A stretch of DNA of 64,000 nucleotides. Origin: Macropodus opercularis (Eukaryota; Chordata; Actinopteri; Anabantiformes; Osphronemidae). The position numbers were made by a program, and so were the translations under genes. The stretch lies in NCBI GenBank assembly GCA_030770545.1, contig CM061100.1:13508501-13572500 (forward strand). The letters are read 5' to 3'. Below the pieces are notes generated by a model. That model searched no databases. It saw only the letters and a list, made by a program, of their open reading frames with translations, and was not told the origin of the DNA. Below, piece after piece: positions 36,517 through 48,201 of this stretch (position 1 is the stretch's first letter; every line of letters begins with the position of its first letter).

Positions 36517-39500
36517 CATATATAAAACTGGAACAATCAAATAGAAAATATGATTCATCCTCACTTTGACCCAGATCACACAGCTCACACCTCCTCCATA
36601 TTTTAAACTTACTTCCAGAGCCAATGGGACAGTCCCTGTTCTCAGCTAAGCAACCACAGTAACACGTTAGGTTAAAACAGCTTCTGCGTCACAGTAATAG
36701 TTCATTTAAAAAACGACAAACAGTGAAAGGACTAGAAAGATAAAATTCTGTATTAATTCAATCTTAATCCTTTTCCCCTAGTAACTGTGTCAAGAAAATA
36801 TTTAGTGAATGCTTTGTGTGTTTATATAATTTATATACACATAAATTTGACCTAAACCATGTCTTTCATTTATATTTAATCCTGGTTCACTGGTGCTAAC
36901 CTTTACAATTAACTCTCTCTTTTTCTTTTTCACTCTTGCAGAGAAACCTAACAGAGTACTTTGTAGCAGTAGATGTCAATAACATGCTTCATCTCTACGC
37001 TAGTATGCTTTATGAACGTCGTATCCTCATCTGCTGTAGCAAACTAAGCACTGTAAGTAGAATCCACTTCATGTTTTATTTCTTTCTACATCAATGTTTA
37101 TTTGTGATAAAAACCTTTTAGTCATGACATTTGTGAAAATGTTTTAGTTTCCAGGTCAATTATCCTGTGACCTTTAGGTGAAAGACATTTTATGAACAGA
37201 AACCTGTTCTGAGATATTAAGATGAAGTAACAGTGTAATTACTACCCACAGCAACCTTTCTGAGATTCCTGCATATTAATAGCCAGTTCATGCCACTAAA
37301 TGCAATACAATTTACACATGTCTGTGTATGTGGGCTTTACAGCTAACATGAGCTGCACATGCAGGGACAGCACAGAGTGTAGGTCACCTGTGCTGAGAGG
37401 CTTTCAGGTACAGTACCAAGTGTACGCTGTGTGCGTTGTAAGGTGCAGAAGTCATTCCAAGTCCTTCAACCCCCCAAAAAAGCATATCGCTTAGCCGATG
37501 GACCTAGTTAGACATGTGCTCACAAAGGTAATGAAGAACACATGATCCATGACGATGCACTAACCCACAGTACTGGCTTGTATTGCATTTAGGGTGCACT
37601 TAAATACCTGTTTGCCTAGATGCGTGTGCACCACCTAGCATTAATGATGTGACATCATTCATGATGGTTTTGGTTGTTTATGCTTGATCACAGTTAACGG
37701 CTTGTGTCCATGGGTCTGCAGCCATGCTGTATCCAATGCACTGGCAACATGTTTACATTCCTGTCCTTCCTCAACACTTATTGGACTACTGCTGGTGAGT
37801 GCGCTGGCTATCATCACCCTCATAGAGTTCTTATAAAAATGCTACTGTGAACACACTGCATCTACAAGCAAGACTGTACATGGATTTCTGAATTTATGCA
37901 TGAATGTGATTTCATATCCAACTTTTCTTCAGAAGATTATGAACTGCTAAAGTGGAAACAAATGAATTTATTCCCCCTTTCTGCTTTGTCAATCATAAAA
38001 TTAATCTTATTTAATAAGGTTTTATTTACCACTAATAAAATCTAATAAATTGTAGTGTTCCCCTAACTTCAGAATCTAAATCTGCATGTTTTGTTTAGTT
38101 TGCCCTCATAATGGCGTTGTCTTCTGTTTACTAATGAGGAGATTTGTTTTTGATATTGATTTCCAAATGCAAAATGTTTGTACTTTTATCTGCAATGGGG
38201 CCTTTGGACCACTGAGCAACAGTCCAGTCCTTTTTCTCCTTGGCCCAGGAGACATATCTGACATCGTCTCTGGTTCAGGACTGGCTTGACAAGGAATATG
38301 AAAGTTGTAGCCGTCTTCCTGGATACATCTGTGTGTGGTGGCTGTTGAAGCACCGACTCTAGCCACAGTCCACTCTGTGTGACTCTCACCGAAATTATTG
38401 AATGGGCTTTGCTTCACAATCTTCTCAGAGCTGCAGTCGGCCCTGTTGCTTGTGCACCTTCTCTGACAGACCTTTTCCTTCCACCACCGTCTTTCCATTA
38501 ATGTGCTTGGATGCAGTACTCTGAACAGCCAGCCTCTTTGGCGCTCTCCTTTTGTGGCTTACCCTCAGTGGTCAATGTTCAGGAGGCCTTCCCTTATGAT
38601 CGTGTAGCTTACTGAACTACAGTGTGACTCTACAGCATTGAACATTTTTATAATATTCTTTTCTGAGAATTTATTAGCTGTAAACGATAATCCTTCATCA
38701 TCTTAGCCACTTGTTCCTCGCAAGAGTCGTGGGAATGCTGGAGTCTATTTCAGCTGACAACTGGGCAGATGACAAACAACTACTCTCACTCACAATTTAG
38801 ACTCCCAATCAACCTAACGGAAAGGAAACGGGAGAAAACCTGGAGAACATGCAAAGGCACCCGGTGACCCTGAAAACGAACCCAGATCTTCTTGCTACGA
38901 GGAAAATCACTACACCAGCAGAAAAAAATTTAAAGAAATAAATGGTTGAAATATGTCGCTGTGTGTAATCAATCTGAGTTTGACTTTATTAAGTTACACA
39001 AAAAAAGTTGATGATATTCTAATTTATTGATGCACCTGTACATGTTGTAATCTTGGATATTCTTTTTCCAGTGCTCCGATGCCCTACCTCATTGGAGTAC
39101 ATTCCAGCCTAATGGAGGTAGGTGTCTATGCTGTTAGCGTATCGGTGCTGTGTCATTCAAGATTCAACACATTTTCCGTAATGTGTTACGTGTCCACATA
39201 TCTTAAAAGTCTAGTTGTCTCACTTCGCTCTGCCAATGTAGTATGGGTTGATTTTTCCTGTAGAAAGTTCGAGGAATGGCTCTGGATGATGTGGTGGTCC
39301 TGAATGTGGATACAAACACCCTAGAAACCCCGCACGATGACCTTCAAAGCCTGCCCAATGATGTGGTGAGGAACTACAGTACTGTGCTGTGCATGTCTTG
39401 GATTTTGTTTCTTCGCCATATGGATGTAAGTGGAGATGAGCACTGCTATTTGGGCCCTGCTGTCACAGGTTTCATCCTTAAAAAGTCGTTTGAAGAAGGT

Positions 39501-42500
39501 TTCGACAACAACAGGGGACGGTGTGGCTCAAGCCTTCCTCAAGAGTCAGGTGGCTCTGTTCGGCAGTTACAGGAACGCTCTGCAGATCGAATCGGTCAGT
39601 ACATGCTGTAGGAATCGACAAAGACAGGGATCATTCTTTCATGAGCGCCTTAGTCAAACAGGCGCACGCACATCTCTAAATATTAGTGTCCAGGGCTACT
39701 GTCATCTGTGAATCAAAACTGTTGAATTTATGTTGTGCTGTTTTCCTGTCTTGTTAGGGAGAGCCAATAACGTTTAATGAAGAGACCTTTGTGAGCCATC
39801 GTTCCAGTGCCATGAAACAGTTCCTTCAGAACGCCATTCAGCTGCAGCTCTTTAAACAGGTGCACACGCAACATGTCGGCTACTATTTGCCATAACTGCG
39901 TTCCCTGACTAATCTTAACCATCAGAAAAAAAAACCCTAGGCTGAGCCTAATCTGTCTGCTTCTACCTTGAAACCCTTTGAACAACTTCTTCACTTTTTT
40001 TTTCCTTTACGGCTAAATTAATCTTGTGGTTCTCCGCACAGTTCATTGACGGACGTTTAGACCTGTTGAACTCGGGGGAAGGTTTTAATGACATTTTTGA
40101 GGATGAAATCAACATGGGTGAATATGCAGGTAATTCTAGAAACGCTCTGTTGCCGTCTCTTCTGCTTTTACATCAGCTTTCAGCTTGAACCCAGCATCCA
40201 CACTACCTGAGCCGTTGACCTTTTACTCTTGTAATTCTTCCTCTGCAGGCAGTGACAAGACCTACCACCAGTGGCTGTTCACTGTTAAGGTGAGCTGGTC
40301 TGTAAGCTCAGACGGCACGTTACTGTAAAATTAGTTTTTGTCCCACAAAGAGCAGGAAGTAGTCAACAAATACAAACTAGGGCCAACGCGTCATATGGTA
40401 TCATGGTACATACATGTATGTAAAAAAAAACCAAAAGCAGCCCCGACATTTTTATTACATGATTACCCTTTGTCTATGAAAGCTGCAAAGGTGAGCTAAG
40501 GTCATTGAGACCTCACACCCATCCCATGTGTGGTATAGGTAACTTCAATACTGTTGCAAATCAGCCCTGATATATAGATACCTCTGTCACAGCTGTTTTT
40601 AGAAATTGTGGTACAGTTCTGTGACTGTAGGCTGCATGTTGACACACACTGAGCATGTTAGAAGTGCACGTCCTTCTTCTTTCACGTTTTGATTGACACT
40701 TTAAAGTGCTTGTATAGTTCATCTATATCGCTGTTACAAACCTCTTGTAGTCCTCTACCAAACAGAATGTGTTATACATCAAAAAATACCTTAGACATCT
40801 AGTGATCATTCTTTATTACAGAAAGGAGGTGGAGCTATCTTCAACACAGTGAAGACCAAGGCAAACCCGGCCATGAAGACGGTTTACAAGTTTGTAAGTG
40901 CTTCCTTCAAAAGCTAGAAATTGTTAGTCGTTAATAAGAAAAGTGCATATGTTTATGTGCTTTGTGTATGTTTTATGGCAGGCAAAGGACCATGCCAAGA
41001 TGCGTATTAAGGAAGTTAAGAGTCGACTAAAACAGAAGGTATGAATCAGAAGAGGATCATTTCAACCCTGTTACTGTGCTGACTAGTTGACTAGTTACTT
41101 CTCAATATCCCACCTTCAACACTACCCTAACATACCTTCCTTCTGCGTTCACTTATGTACACATCTGCCTCCCTGTGTACTTTGCAGGAGCAGGCGGAAA
41201 ATGGGTTTTCCACAGGCGGGTCAGCCGTCATTGATGACAGCGCTGCCGGGTTTACCTCCACCGGTGCAGATGGAAGTGAGGGACCGCTGCAAACCTGGGA
41301 TGACCACCGGCCGATCACTGTGCACTTTGGTCAGGTGAGTAGAAATCATGCTGTGTATACAGGCCGCTTGGACTAGCTCACATTAAGTGTCTTTGTTTAA
41401 ATATATTTTATACAGTGCCAAATAATAACAAAATCATCTTGAATAATTTTACTTTGTAAGATTAAGATCTTACAGAATTATATAGAAAACCAAACGGGGT
41501 AAGTTCATTAAGAATGCCAGACAGACATGTAGATCTTAACTGTCTGGTAACTAAAGGTGAATAGTATTTTATTTATTTTGCACTTTGCCATTTTATTGTT
41601 TTCAAATTGCCAAGTATAGGTTTAAATGTTATTCTCTCGAATGTATTGGTGAGGGTACTGTCAATATGCAAAAACGATACGTATTCTCTACCACAGGCTC
41701 GGCCCCCTATGATGCTGAAGAGACCAAGCAGCAATGTGAGTCTGGAAAGCAGCACTGAACAGTAAGACAACTCCATCATACGCAATATGTCCTACTATAC
41801 AGGATTTAGTAGATATTCATGTTGGTCTAACCCTGTGGAACAAAGTGATTCTTTATTTGTCAGCAAAAATGAATGGCCTCATATTGTTATGCATTAACGT
41901 GCTAATCTTATAACACTGTCTGTAAACAAATGAAAACCTGAAACTCTTACGACTTCTAATCCCTAAATGTTTCTTTTAACTAACATTTCTGTAATGAGCT
42001 ATAACTTCCCCTATGTCTGCCCTTTCCTCACACTAGTTCTATCCGTCCTACTCGTCACTACACAGTCTTTCTCTCTGAGGATTCGTCGGGAGACGAGCTC
42101 CAGCATGACAGTGATTCCATCTCTGGGTTTCCTGACAGCTTCCTCTTCTCCGTCCCTTTTGAATGGTCACCTTTGTACGCATCTCTGTCTGGCTGAATGA
42201 TTAATAAGCCTCAAAATCGTATTTCTTTCTCTTTTTCTCTCTCTTGTGCCTTTTCTTCCTATTGTGTTTTAAATAGTGATGGTGCAACTACTGCACTGAT
42301 ACTGACTTAAAGGCCACTGCTTATTTTAAATGTTTTGTTTTTGTTTACACAACTTTGTAAAGATTTTGAACACCTGAGCTTTGAATTTGGTCAATATTTA
42401 AAAGTCAGTGGTTGCTGTTGTTTTGGTTACGGTGTTTTGACCATAAGTCAATCTTTGTTTTTGCAGGCCACAGCCGTATCGTTCCTTGAAGGAGGTTGAG

Positions 42501-43838
42501 TTAATAGAAGGGGTCGATGCTAATTTTGGGACAGAGTGTCACACTGCACCTCCCAGCCCCATCACTGACAAGTTCTCCAGTATCAACCTTCTTGGTGATA
42601 TCTTTGGCTGCCAGGATGAGCCTGACAACCAAACAATGACCTTGGCTAAAAGTCTGGAGGACCTGAGGACTCCCAAAGCCTCTGATGAACTGCAAGCCAA
42701 ATTTACCTACCAGGTCAGAGGCTTAAATGTCTCAAATTTTCCTTTGACCAATACATGAGAAAATTGTGAACTTATGGTATTTTTCCCAGTAACGCCAGTA
42801 AAGCATTTCAATCCTTAGTATGTCTTTTTTTTATGCTTACAGAGGGTGGATCTAAGTATTGGAGAACACTCGCGAACACTTCCAGGCCTCAAGCTCTCCA
42901 ACCCTTACAACAAACTGTGGAGTGTAAGGCAAGATGAGGCAGCACTGCCTGTTAGCGTCGCCGCTGGCTGTGATCGACAGCCTTCTGCTCAACTTCCCAT
43001 ATACACGGAATCCCACTCCCCGAACCACGAAATCTCCAGCCTAGCCACAGACTCTCTGGAGCTTTCCACCCCCAACAACATCACCATTCCACGTCCCCAT
43101 GGGCGAAAGACGCCTGAGCTTGGTACTGTCCTAGCACCCCCTGTGGCCCCGTCACGCTCTAAACCAGCAGGGACAGGTGAAGGAAGGACTACAACAGGGG
43201 GACAGGAATTTAGGCAAGCACTGAGTATGACCACAGAAGGAGACCTGCTCAAGCCCTCCAAGGTTGCAGAGGACAGTATAGATCTGCTAAGCCTTCTAGA
43301 CCCCCTTAAGACCTCAGCACAGATCAGTTCCAAGCCACTAAACGATGGTCTAGATACTGGTATGTCATCTTCCTGCAAACCACAGGGCTTGCCTCCTTTT
43401 GCCGTCCATCCTCATGTATCGTACAATCCCTTTGCGCAGTCTCTGCAGCACCCCCCCCCTCAGATGCATTACTCCCCAAGTGAGAATCCTTTCAGCGCAG
43501 TGTGTGGACCTCCATCAGCCTCCTATTTACACACTGCCCCCCAACTACAGTCCTTTCCAGCTCTAGCAGGTCTCTACAGACAGCAGTCTCCAGGCAGTTC
43601 GACTCTGCCGGCGTCAGCCCTCACCACCACTGTCACCCTCGTGCCTCATTCTTCTGCCAGCAGTTACACTCTGTCCGCTCTGGCTGATTCCATGTCTGGC
43701 CCAGGTACAACCATGAACACACCGGAAAACCAGAAGACTCAGGATCCTTTTGGGGACCTGCTGACTATGGTCAAGCCAGCTACACCCCAAAAAAAGAAGG
43801 TGGAGGACCTTCGAAGAAGGTGGGAAACCTTTGACTAA
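27549..43838 (+). CDS. dennd1a: DENN domain-containing protein 1A (connecdenn 1), 23 coding exons
   Basis: Guanine-nucleotide exchange factor for Rab35 at clathrin-coated vesicles. Exons: 27549-27565, 29387-29451, 31101-31144, 31479-31528, 32512-32631, 33113-33182, 33825-33905, 34154-34207, 36942-37052, 37694-37794, 39072-39117, 39264-39365, 39469-39594, 39758-39859, 40042-40129, 40249-40289, 40822-40893, 40982-41038, 41188-41334, 41697-41761, 42037-42165 (cassette), 42467-42713, 42843-43838. Every phase agrees: 976 aa with the cassette, 933 without (human long form 1009). The tripartite DENN module fills the first ~385 residues (NLTEYFVAVDVNNMLHLYAS, then NTLETPHDDLQSLPNDV). The tail is Pro/Ser-rich, with a clathrin-box-like LLDPL, two NPF motifs (NPFAQ, NPFSA), and an AP-2-type DPFGDLL near the end RRRWETFD, as in mammals. 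The start MGSRIR matches human MGSRIK. Confidence 0.96.
33236..33500 (-). mobile_element. Tc1/mariner relic in dennd1a intron 6
   Basis: The text TTTTGAACCATTCTTCTGCTTTAG, TTCTGCAGCATCTC and GGCTAAACCTCTCCAAAA resembles the reverse complement of the transposase region of common fish Tc1-like elements. No open frame or inverted repeats remain. Identification rests on recalled similarity to the family, so borders are rough. Confidence 0.5.
34735..34990 (-). mobile_element. Second Tc1/mariner relic, in dennd1a intron 8
   Basis: GATAGCAAGACATCCCCAGA followed by GCATAATGCTACCACCA is the reverse complement of a conserved Tc1-like transposase stretch (the GGS..MVWG region). It is separated from the relic at 33236-33500 by exons 7 and 8, so it is a different insertion. 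The hAT element at 35000 starts right after it. Confidence 0.5.
35000..36159. mobile_element. Non-autonomous hAT DNA transposon with TIRs and 8-bp duplication
   Basis: The left end is CAGGGGTGTCAAACTC and the right end is GAGTTTGACACCTATG, inverted copies with 14 of 16 matches. Flanking target duplications CTTTAGTG at 34992-34999 and 36160-36167 are identical and 8 bases long, the hAT signature. Inside the right end GGCCCGCGGGCC and GCGGGCCAAAT repeats occur, typical of this group. At 1160 bases with no transposase frame it is non-autonomous. It sits in dennd1a intron 8 (34208-36941) and has a tRNA-like segment at 35521-35590. Confidence 0.85.
35521..35590 (-). repeat. tRNA-like segment inside the hAT element
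   Basis: On the minus strand an A-box-like TAGTCCAGCGG (35582-35572) and a full B-box GGTTCAAATCC (35538-35528) have near-tRNA spacing. Arms pair poorly, so this is a decayed tRNA or SINE head, not a working tRNA gene. Confidence 0.45.
36487..36525. repeat. Compound (TG)n(TA)n microsatellite
   Basis: TGTGTGTGTGTGTG followed by TATATATATATATA in dennd1a intron 8. Simple repeat. Confidence 0.8.
38110..38500 (-). mobile_element. Tc1/mariner transposase fragment in dennd1a intron 10
   Basis: On the minus strand, 38500-38290 reads ADCSSEKIVKQSPFNNFGES and WTVARVGASTATTHR, the paired-type DNA-binding region of Tc1-like transposases. The next frame (38290-38190) gives VKPVLNQRRCQ and GLDCCSVVQRPH, decayed forms of the following conserved part. 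At least one frameshift separates the two frames, and the body and inverted repeats are not intact: a dead copy. Confidence 0.65.
38690..38915 (-). mobile_element. Degenerate SINE, same family as 26671-27023
   Basis: Reading the plus strand, GCTGGAGTCTATTTCAGCTG, ACAATTTAGACTCCCAATCA and GAGAACATGCAAA are the reverse complement of blocks in the SINE at 26671. The end TCTTGCTACGAGGAAAATCA corresponds to its tRNA-like head. Heavily diverged. Confidence 0.65.
42037..42165 (+). CDS. dennd1a: Symmetric cassette exon of dennd1a
   Basis: The 129-base exon is phase 2 at both ends, so it can be kept or skipped without a frameshift: the preceding exon ends in gaa/ca, the next starts g/cca. It reads HSIRPTRHYTVFLSEDSSG then DELQHDSDSISGFPDSFLFS and VPFEW. 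Human long DENND1A carries the like segment (YAVFLSEDSSDDEC ... SGFTESFFFSAPFEW), absent from shorter forms. The acceptor CACTAG is fair; the donor TG/GTCACC is weak, as often seen for regulated exons. The surrounding introns are short (275 and 301 bases). Confidence 0.85.
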
Positions 43839-46253
43839 AACCTGTGAACAACACTAAGGCACCATTCCTCGTATTGCAGTTACCGGCACATTATCTTAAA
43901 TACACTGTCTTCTTCTGCTTACACAACTTTTAAAAGTATAGTCAGAGACCTGCTGATGAAATCAACTACTTGTTTTCTGCTGCCGTGTGAGCTGAATGTG
44001 AATCTGAACAGTTTTCACCTTGCTACTACAGGTCACTGTGTGACCACAGAAAAAAATGGAGGAGTTCGTTTTAGTAGGCTCGAGTTGTCTGCAGCAGTGC
44101 ACGTGTTTGTCTGTATACGCTACGGTTAGCGGCAGCCTCCTCTATAAGTAGTTGATGAGACTAGAGTAGGAAATCGCAGGAACCTGTAGCATATGAACAG
44201 GTTGTTCTGTAGGCATTGTCTGTTGTTGTTGCTGCCCTCACAAACGGAGACGGAGTTGGAGGTTCTTTGACCATCTGGCGTCTTGATTCAATCACCAAGC
44301 GGTTTGATCTGCTAGGTTACATACTGTGACTAACTGGCACGTTGGACTTCCCAGATACTTTTACTATTGGGATTAAATTACGGGCTTTCACTTTACATCA
44401 CTAGGTGGAAGAATCATTGATGAACCTCTCGCTGTTTGCTTTCAAGGTTAAGCCTAATATTAAATTTGAATCTTTTCAGTACAATCTGTTTAGCTACACT
44501 GTAAAAGATACATGGGCTCGTTGTAGCTCTACAGAATAGCAAATTAAGGGGGTATGTGTTGCCCACCCCAGCGAATACCAGCTCAAAACAAGTGGAATTA
44601 AACATCTTACTCCGTCGTGTAGGGTCAGTTTTACGCTCTTAATGTCAATACTTCCTTCTACTCTTGCGTGTACGGCTCGATCGAAATCACACGCAGACCG
44701 TCGTGCTTCAACATGCCAAAAATTTACAGCTCGTCTCTGTTCACTAGCGAATTCCCAGCACCTCTCTTTGCACATTAGTGTAATGTTCAGTAGAGCTCAT
44801 TATAGATTTGTGACTTTAAAATTATACACAGTATTTTCTTGATAGAGGATGTACAGTAAACCATTCACAACAGTGTATGTTGATGACGTCTTCTGCGATA
44901 AGCCTGTACAATTACTAATAGCTAGTCTGCTGTAGTTCCTCAACATACTAATGGCAGTGTGGTACTGTTACTGCAGAGTGTGGTGGTCGGTCACGTAGTT
45001 AGCTCACACATGGATGTTTTTGGTAGCTTCATGCTGTGTTTATTTCCCATCTACAACTTTCCTCACTGACCTATGAAATGTGTTGCCTCCTACTGTTATT
45101 AAAAGAGACATTTTAAGACTGCTACAAAAGACTGATGCTCCACTGAATAATTGTAAACATATCTATTAAATATTAGGGGACTTTATTGTAAACTTTGTTG
45201 TTTTAAAGGATCTAGTTGCTTATTTTGCTGCTGATAGATGCACTCTCTATGTCCTTTTGGTTTTTGCCTCAGTCCAGTATTATATTGTGTTTGACAGTGA
45301 TGTCTAATAAGTTTCAGGTTCTCACAGTTTGCCAGCACGACCTATTTGAGCTGTTGTGGAATCTCCAGCAACAGAAATTGCGTAGCTGTCATGTCCTGTT
45401 AGCCTTTACTTCTGTCCAGGGGATCCTGGTGCATCTACATGTATTCAATGCCAAAAAGTCCTATTTGCTTCAAAGTGCTGTACAGTGTTAGTTGCAGTTC
45501 TGAGTAAACACTATATTTATTCTATGACTGATTAATCTGTGACTTGTAACAAGACACTAGATAAACAAATCAAATATTATTTCAGCTTTACTTTCACAAT
45601 GCAGGAAATGTTCATTGTCTTGCTACATTGTTTTACCAACAGGTAAACAGTTAATAAACACACCTATGTTCATATCACTATGAAAATGCAAATGAAAAGT
45701 CATGATCCCTGCCAGAGAATTTCTGGTAAATTTATCTTAGAAACCTTTTTCCCACTAAGCCCATGATTCTCTGACCTTTTAACAAATGATCCCTTGTATA
45801 AGATGATTATTAAAATTAAACTCTGGAACACTGTGTTGCGTTTGTTTGTCGTTTATTTGCTTACAAACACTGTCCAGGTGACAGATGGAAGGAGGCTGGA
45901 GGATGCGTTTCCAGACCATAGTCCCTCCTATGTGTCCTGAGTCGTCTTCGGGGCCTCCACCTGGTAGGACATGCCCATAACACCAGTAGCTTCAATAGAA
46001 CTTAACACAAATACCAGAAAAGGAGCAGATATGCACAAAACATTGGAGTTGAGGGTTGAAAGCTCAAACTGCTGGAGCTGTCGTAACGTTATTTATTCAA
46101 ATGTTGGGGATTCTTCATATCGAACAAACAAATAATACAGTACTGTGCATCTAATAATAAAAGTTATCACACAATGAGCATATAACACTAATACTGTACA
46201 AGATATTTATAAAACACTTATTCTTTCTTTTATACCTTATGGTGGTAAAGTGT
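43839..46253 (+). other. dennd1a: dennd1a 3' untranslated region and spacer
   Basis: No coding sequence follows the dennd1a stop. The candidate polyadenylation signal AATAAA at 45653-45658 would give a UTR of about 1.8 kb; ATTAAA-type hexamers occur earlier near 45170. Past this the sequence is intergenic, running toward the oppositely oriented crb2. Confidence 0.45.
45653..45658 (+). terminator. dennd1a: Candidate dennd1a polyadenylation signal
   Basis: Canonical AATAAA in AT-rich sequence 1.8 kb beyond the stop. Candidate only. Confidence 0.35.
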
Positions 46254-46257
46254 TTAA

Positions 46258-46534
46258 CCCTTGTGGGGCCTTCGAGAGGTCAAACGACCCCACTGTAAAC
46301 TAGGGGGAGCTCAAAGCTCAGAAACACAAGGGTTGGATCAAACAGCCTTGGTGGGTGTTACATCCAAGCAATGAACACGTGTGGGTCTATGATGAACAAG
46401 TTCACCCAACCGTTCATCTAGATGAAGCGTGTTGTGATTTACCGTCTGTCTGCGGCTGTTTCATCCAACCCTTGTGTGGTTGTTGAGCTTCGAGCCCCTG
46501 TTTTAATTTTGACCCTTCGAAGGCTGCACCAGGG
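46258..46534. mobile_element. TTAA-flanked MITE, piggyBac-like
   Basis: The 277-base element is bounded by TTAA on both sides (46254-46257 and 46535-46538). Its left end CCCTTGTGGGGCCTTCGAG and inverted right end CCCTGGTGCAGCCTTCGAA match at about 22 of 27 positions. TTAA targets and CCC-starting inverted repeats are features of piggyBac elements. No coding capacity. Its left part recurs at 16345-16420. Confidence 0.7.
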
Positions 46535-46538
46535 TTAA

Positions 46539-48201
46539 GCTTTCATATCTACAGAAGACAATTAAAGGACTGTTAGGTTACACGTTTAATGGGCTCTTGT
46601 GTGTTTTACTGCGATATCATTCAGTTCTCACTCACTGAAATGCTTTAGTCTTGTAAGGGTCCCAGGAGCTGTTTGCTGTAAGGCAACAGTGTCACCGTGC
46701 CACCAGTTAAAGCTCATTAGTTGTCTTCTTTCAGTCAGTTTGTCACAGTGTTTAACAATATAGAACGTCTTATAGGATATTCTGTGCGGTTGTGAAGGAT
46801 AATAATGTTTTATGTAATACTTTCAATCCTTTTCTCTGCCCTGTGCAAACCACATGCTTGTAAGTTTCATATACTGTATGAATGGCTTCAACAGAGAAAA
46901 TCCACCTTCTGCAGTGACCCAGTCAGAGTCTGGACCTCAACCCGATTGAGATGCTGTGGCAGGACCTCAAGAGAACGATTCACCAGACGTCCCAAGAACA
47001 TTGCTGCACTGAAACAGTTTAGTAAAGAGGGAAGCTCCAAAATTGCTCCAGACCGTTGAGCAGGTCTGATCTGCAGCTACAGGAAACGTTTGGTTGAGGT
47101 TGTTGCTGCCAAACGAGGGTCGACCAGAAATTAAGGCCAAAGGTTCACATACTTCTTCCACCCTGCACTTAGAATGTTCACATGTTCAATAAAAGCATGA
47201 AAACATATGTTTGTACAGCATTAGTTTAAGCAGACTGTGTTTTTCTATTGACTTAGATGAAGATCAGAAAACATTTATGACCAATTTATGCAGAAATCCA
47301 TGGAATCCCCTGGTTCACATACTTTTTCTTGCAACTGTGGGGAAACGATGCAGACATCAAGTGGAGAGACGTTAACGGCCAACAAACAGTTCCTGGGGTA
47401 GATTCAACAGTCAATCAAACCACGGCAGAAGAAAAGACGCTCTGAAAACAATGAATGAATAAAAAAAAAAGAGAATGGGAGTCAATCCTTAGCGTTAGTT
47501 AGTGTCCACACAGACCTACTGTATGCTTTTGTCTATTGACTGGAATCGACCAGCTATGAATACAGTAGGTTAGTTCTTAATTCAACAAATAAATTATGAA
47601 TACTGTTAACCCATGTAATGTACTGGTATCTGTAGCCAGGGCTTCTCTGAGAGTCTCAGTCTCAGGGAATGATCCTCGGGTCAGATATGTGGATACTTGC
47701 TGGTGCTGGATCAGTGCAGAGAGATGCTCTCTACTCAGAAAACCCCAGTTACTGACACTTACTGTTACCGTCATGTATTCTACATGTATGGGGAACATCT
47801 TTAAGACACACCCACGGGTCCAGGGGTTAACGTAGCAGTGTTTGTCCCAGTCAAGTACAAACTACAAAGACAGTTCTGTTATGACTATTATGAAAGCACC
47901 AGAAGAGAAGTTTCCACGGTTTGTGCGCTGGCTTCTGTCACAGGATGGCACTGTTCTGGAAATGAAGAGCTTTTTTAGATCCATTATTACCAAACACCAG
48001 GCAGAGGCTCTGCCATGGGCTGATAAAACCAACTCCACCTTCTTGTGTCTTCATCCATTTGCCTCTGCCACCTGCTGAGGTATGTATCCAATAACGCACG
48101 TCCTGTTCAGCCCACGTACAGTAAAGGTTTGTGGGTTTAGCAGTGAACTCCGTGCACCTGCGTTCATTGTCTGGATCGCCCCAGTCCTCCCCCCTTGCTT
48201 G
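46539..48201. other. Convergent spacer between dennd1a and crb2
   Basis: Contains the Tc1 relic at 46880-47339. I saw no supported gene; the part next to 48202 should be crb2 3' untranslated region. A 78-codon open frame at 47842-48078 has no recognisable domain. Confidence 0.5.
46880..47339 (+). mobile_element. Tc1/mariner element 3' half, decayed
   Basis: Plus-strand translation gives the Tc1 transposase C-terminus in broken frames: RRPKNIAALKQFSKEGSSKI (about 46988-47045), then after a stop AGLICSYRKRLVEVVAAKRG (about 47058-47117). The end holds GGTTCACATACTTTTTCTTG at 47312, the terminal repeat type of this group. Stops and shifts make it inactive. The 5' half is lost. Confidence 0.8.

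Noticed and set aside
47842..48078. 78-codon open frame next to the crb2 3' end
   Set aside because: No domain, no splice partner, no homologue recognised; likely chance in the crb2 3' untranslated region, though the reading is not AT-biased.
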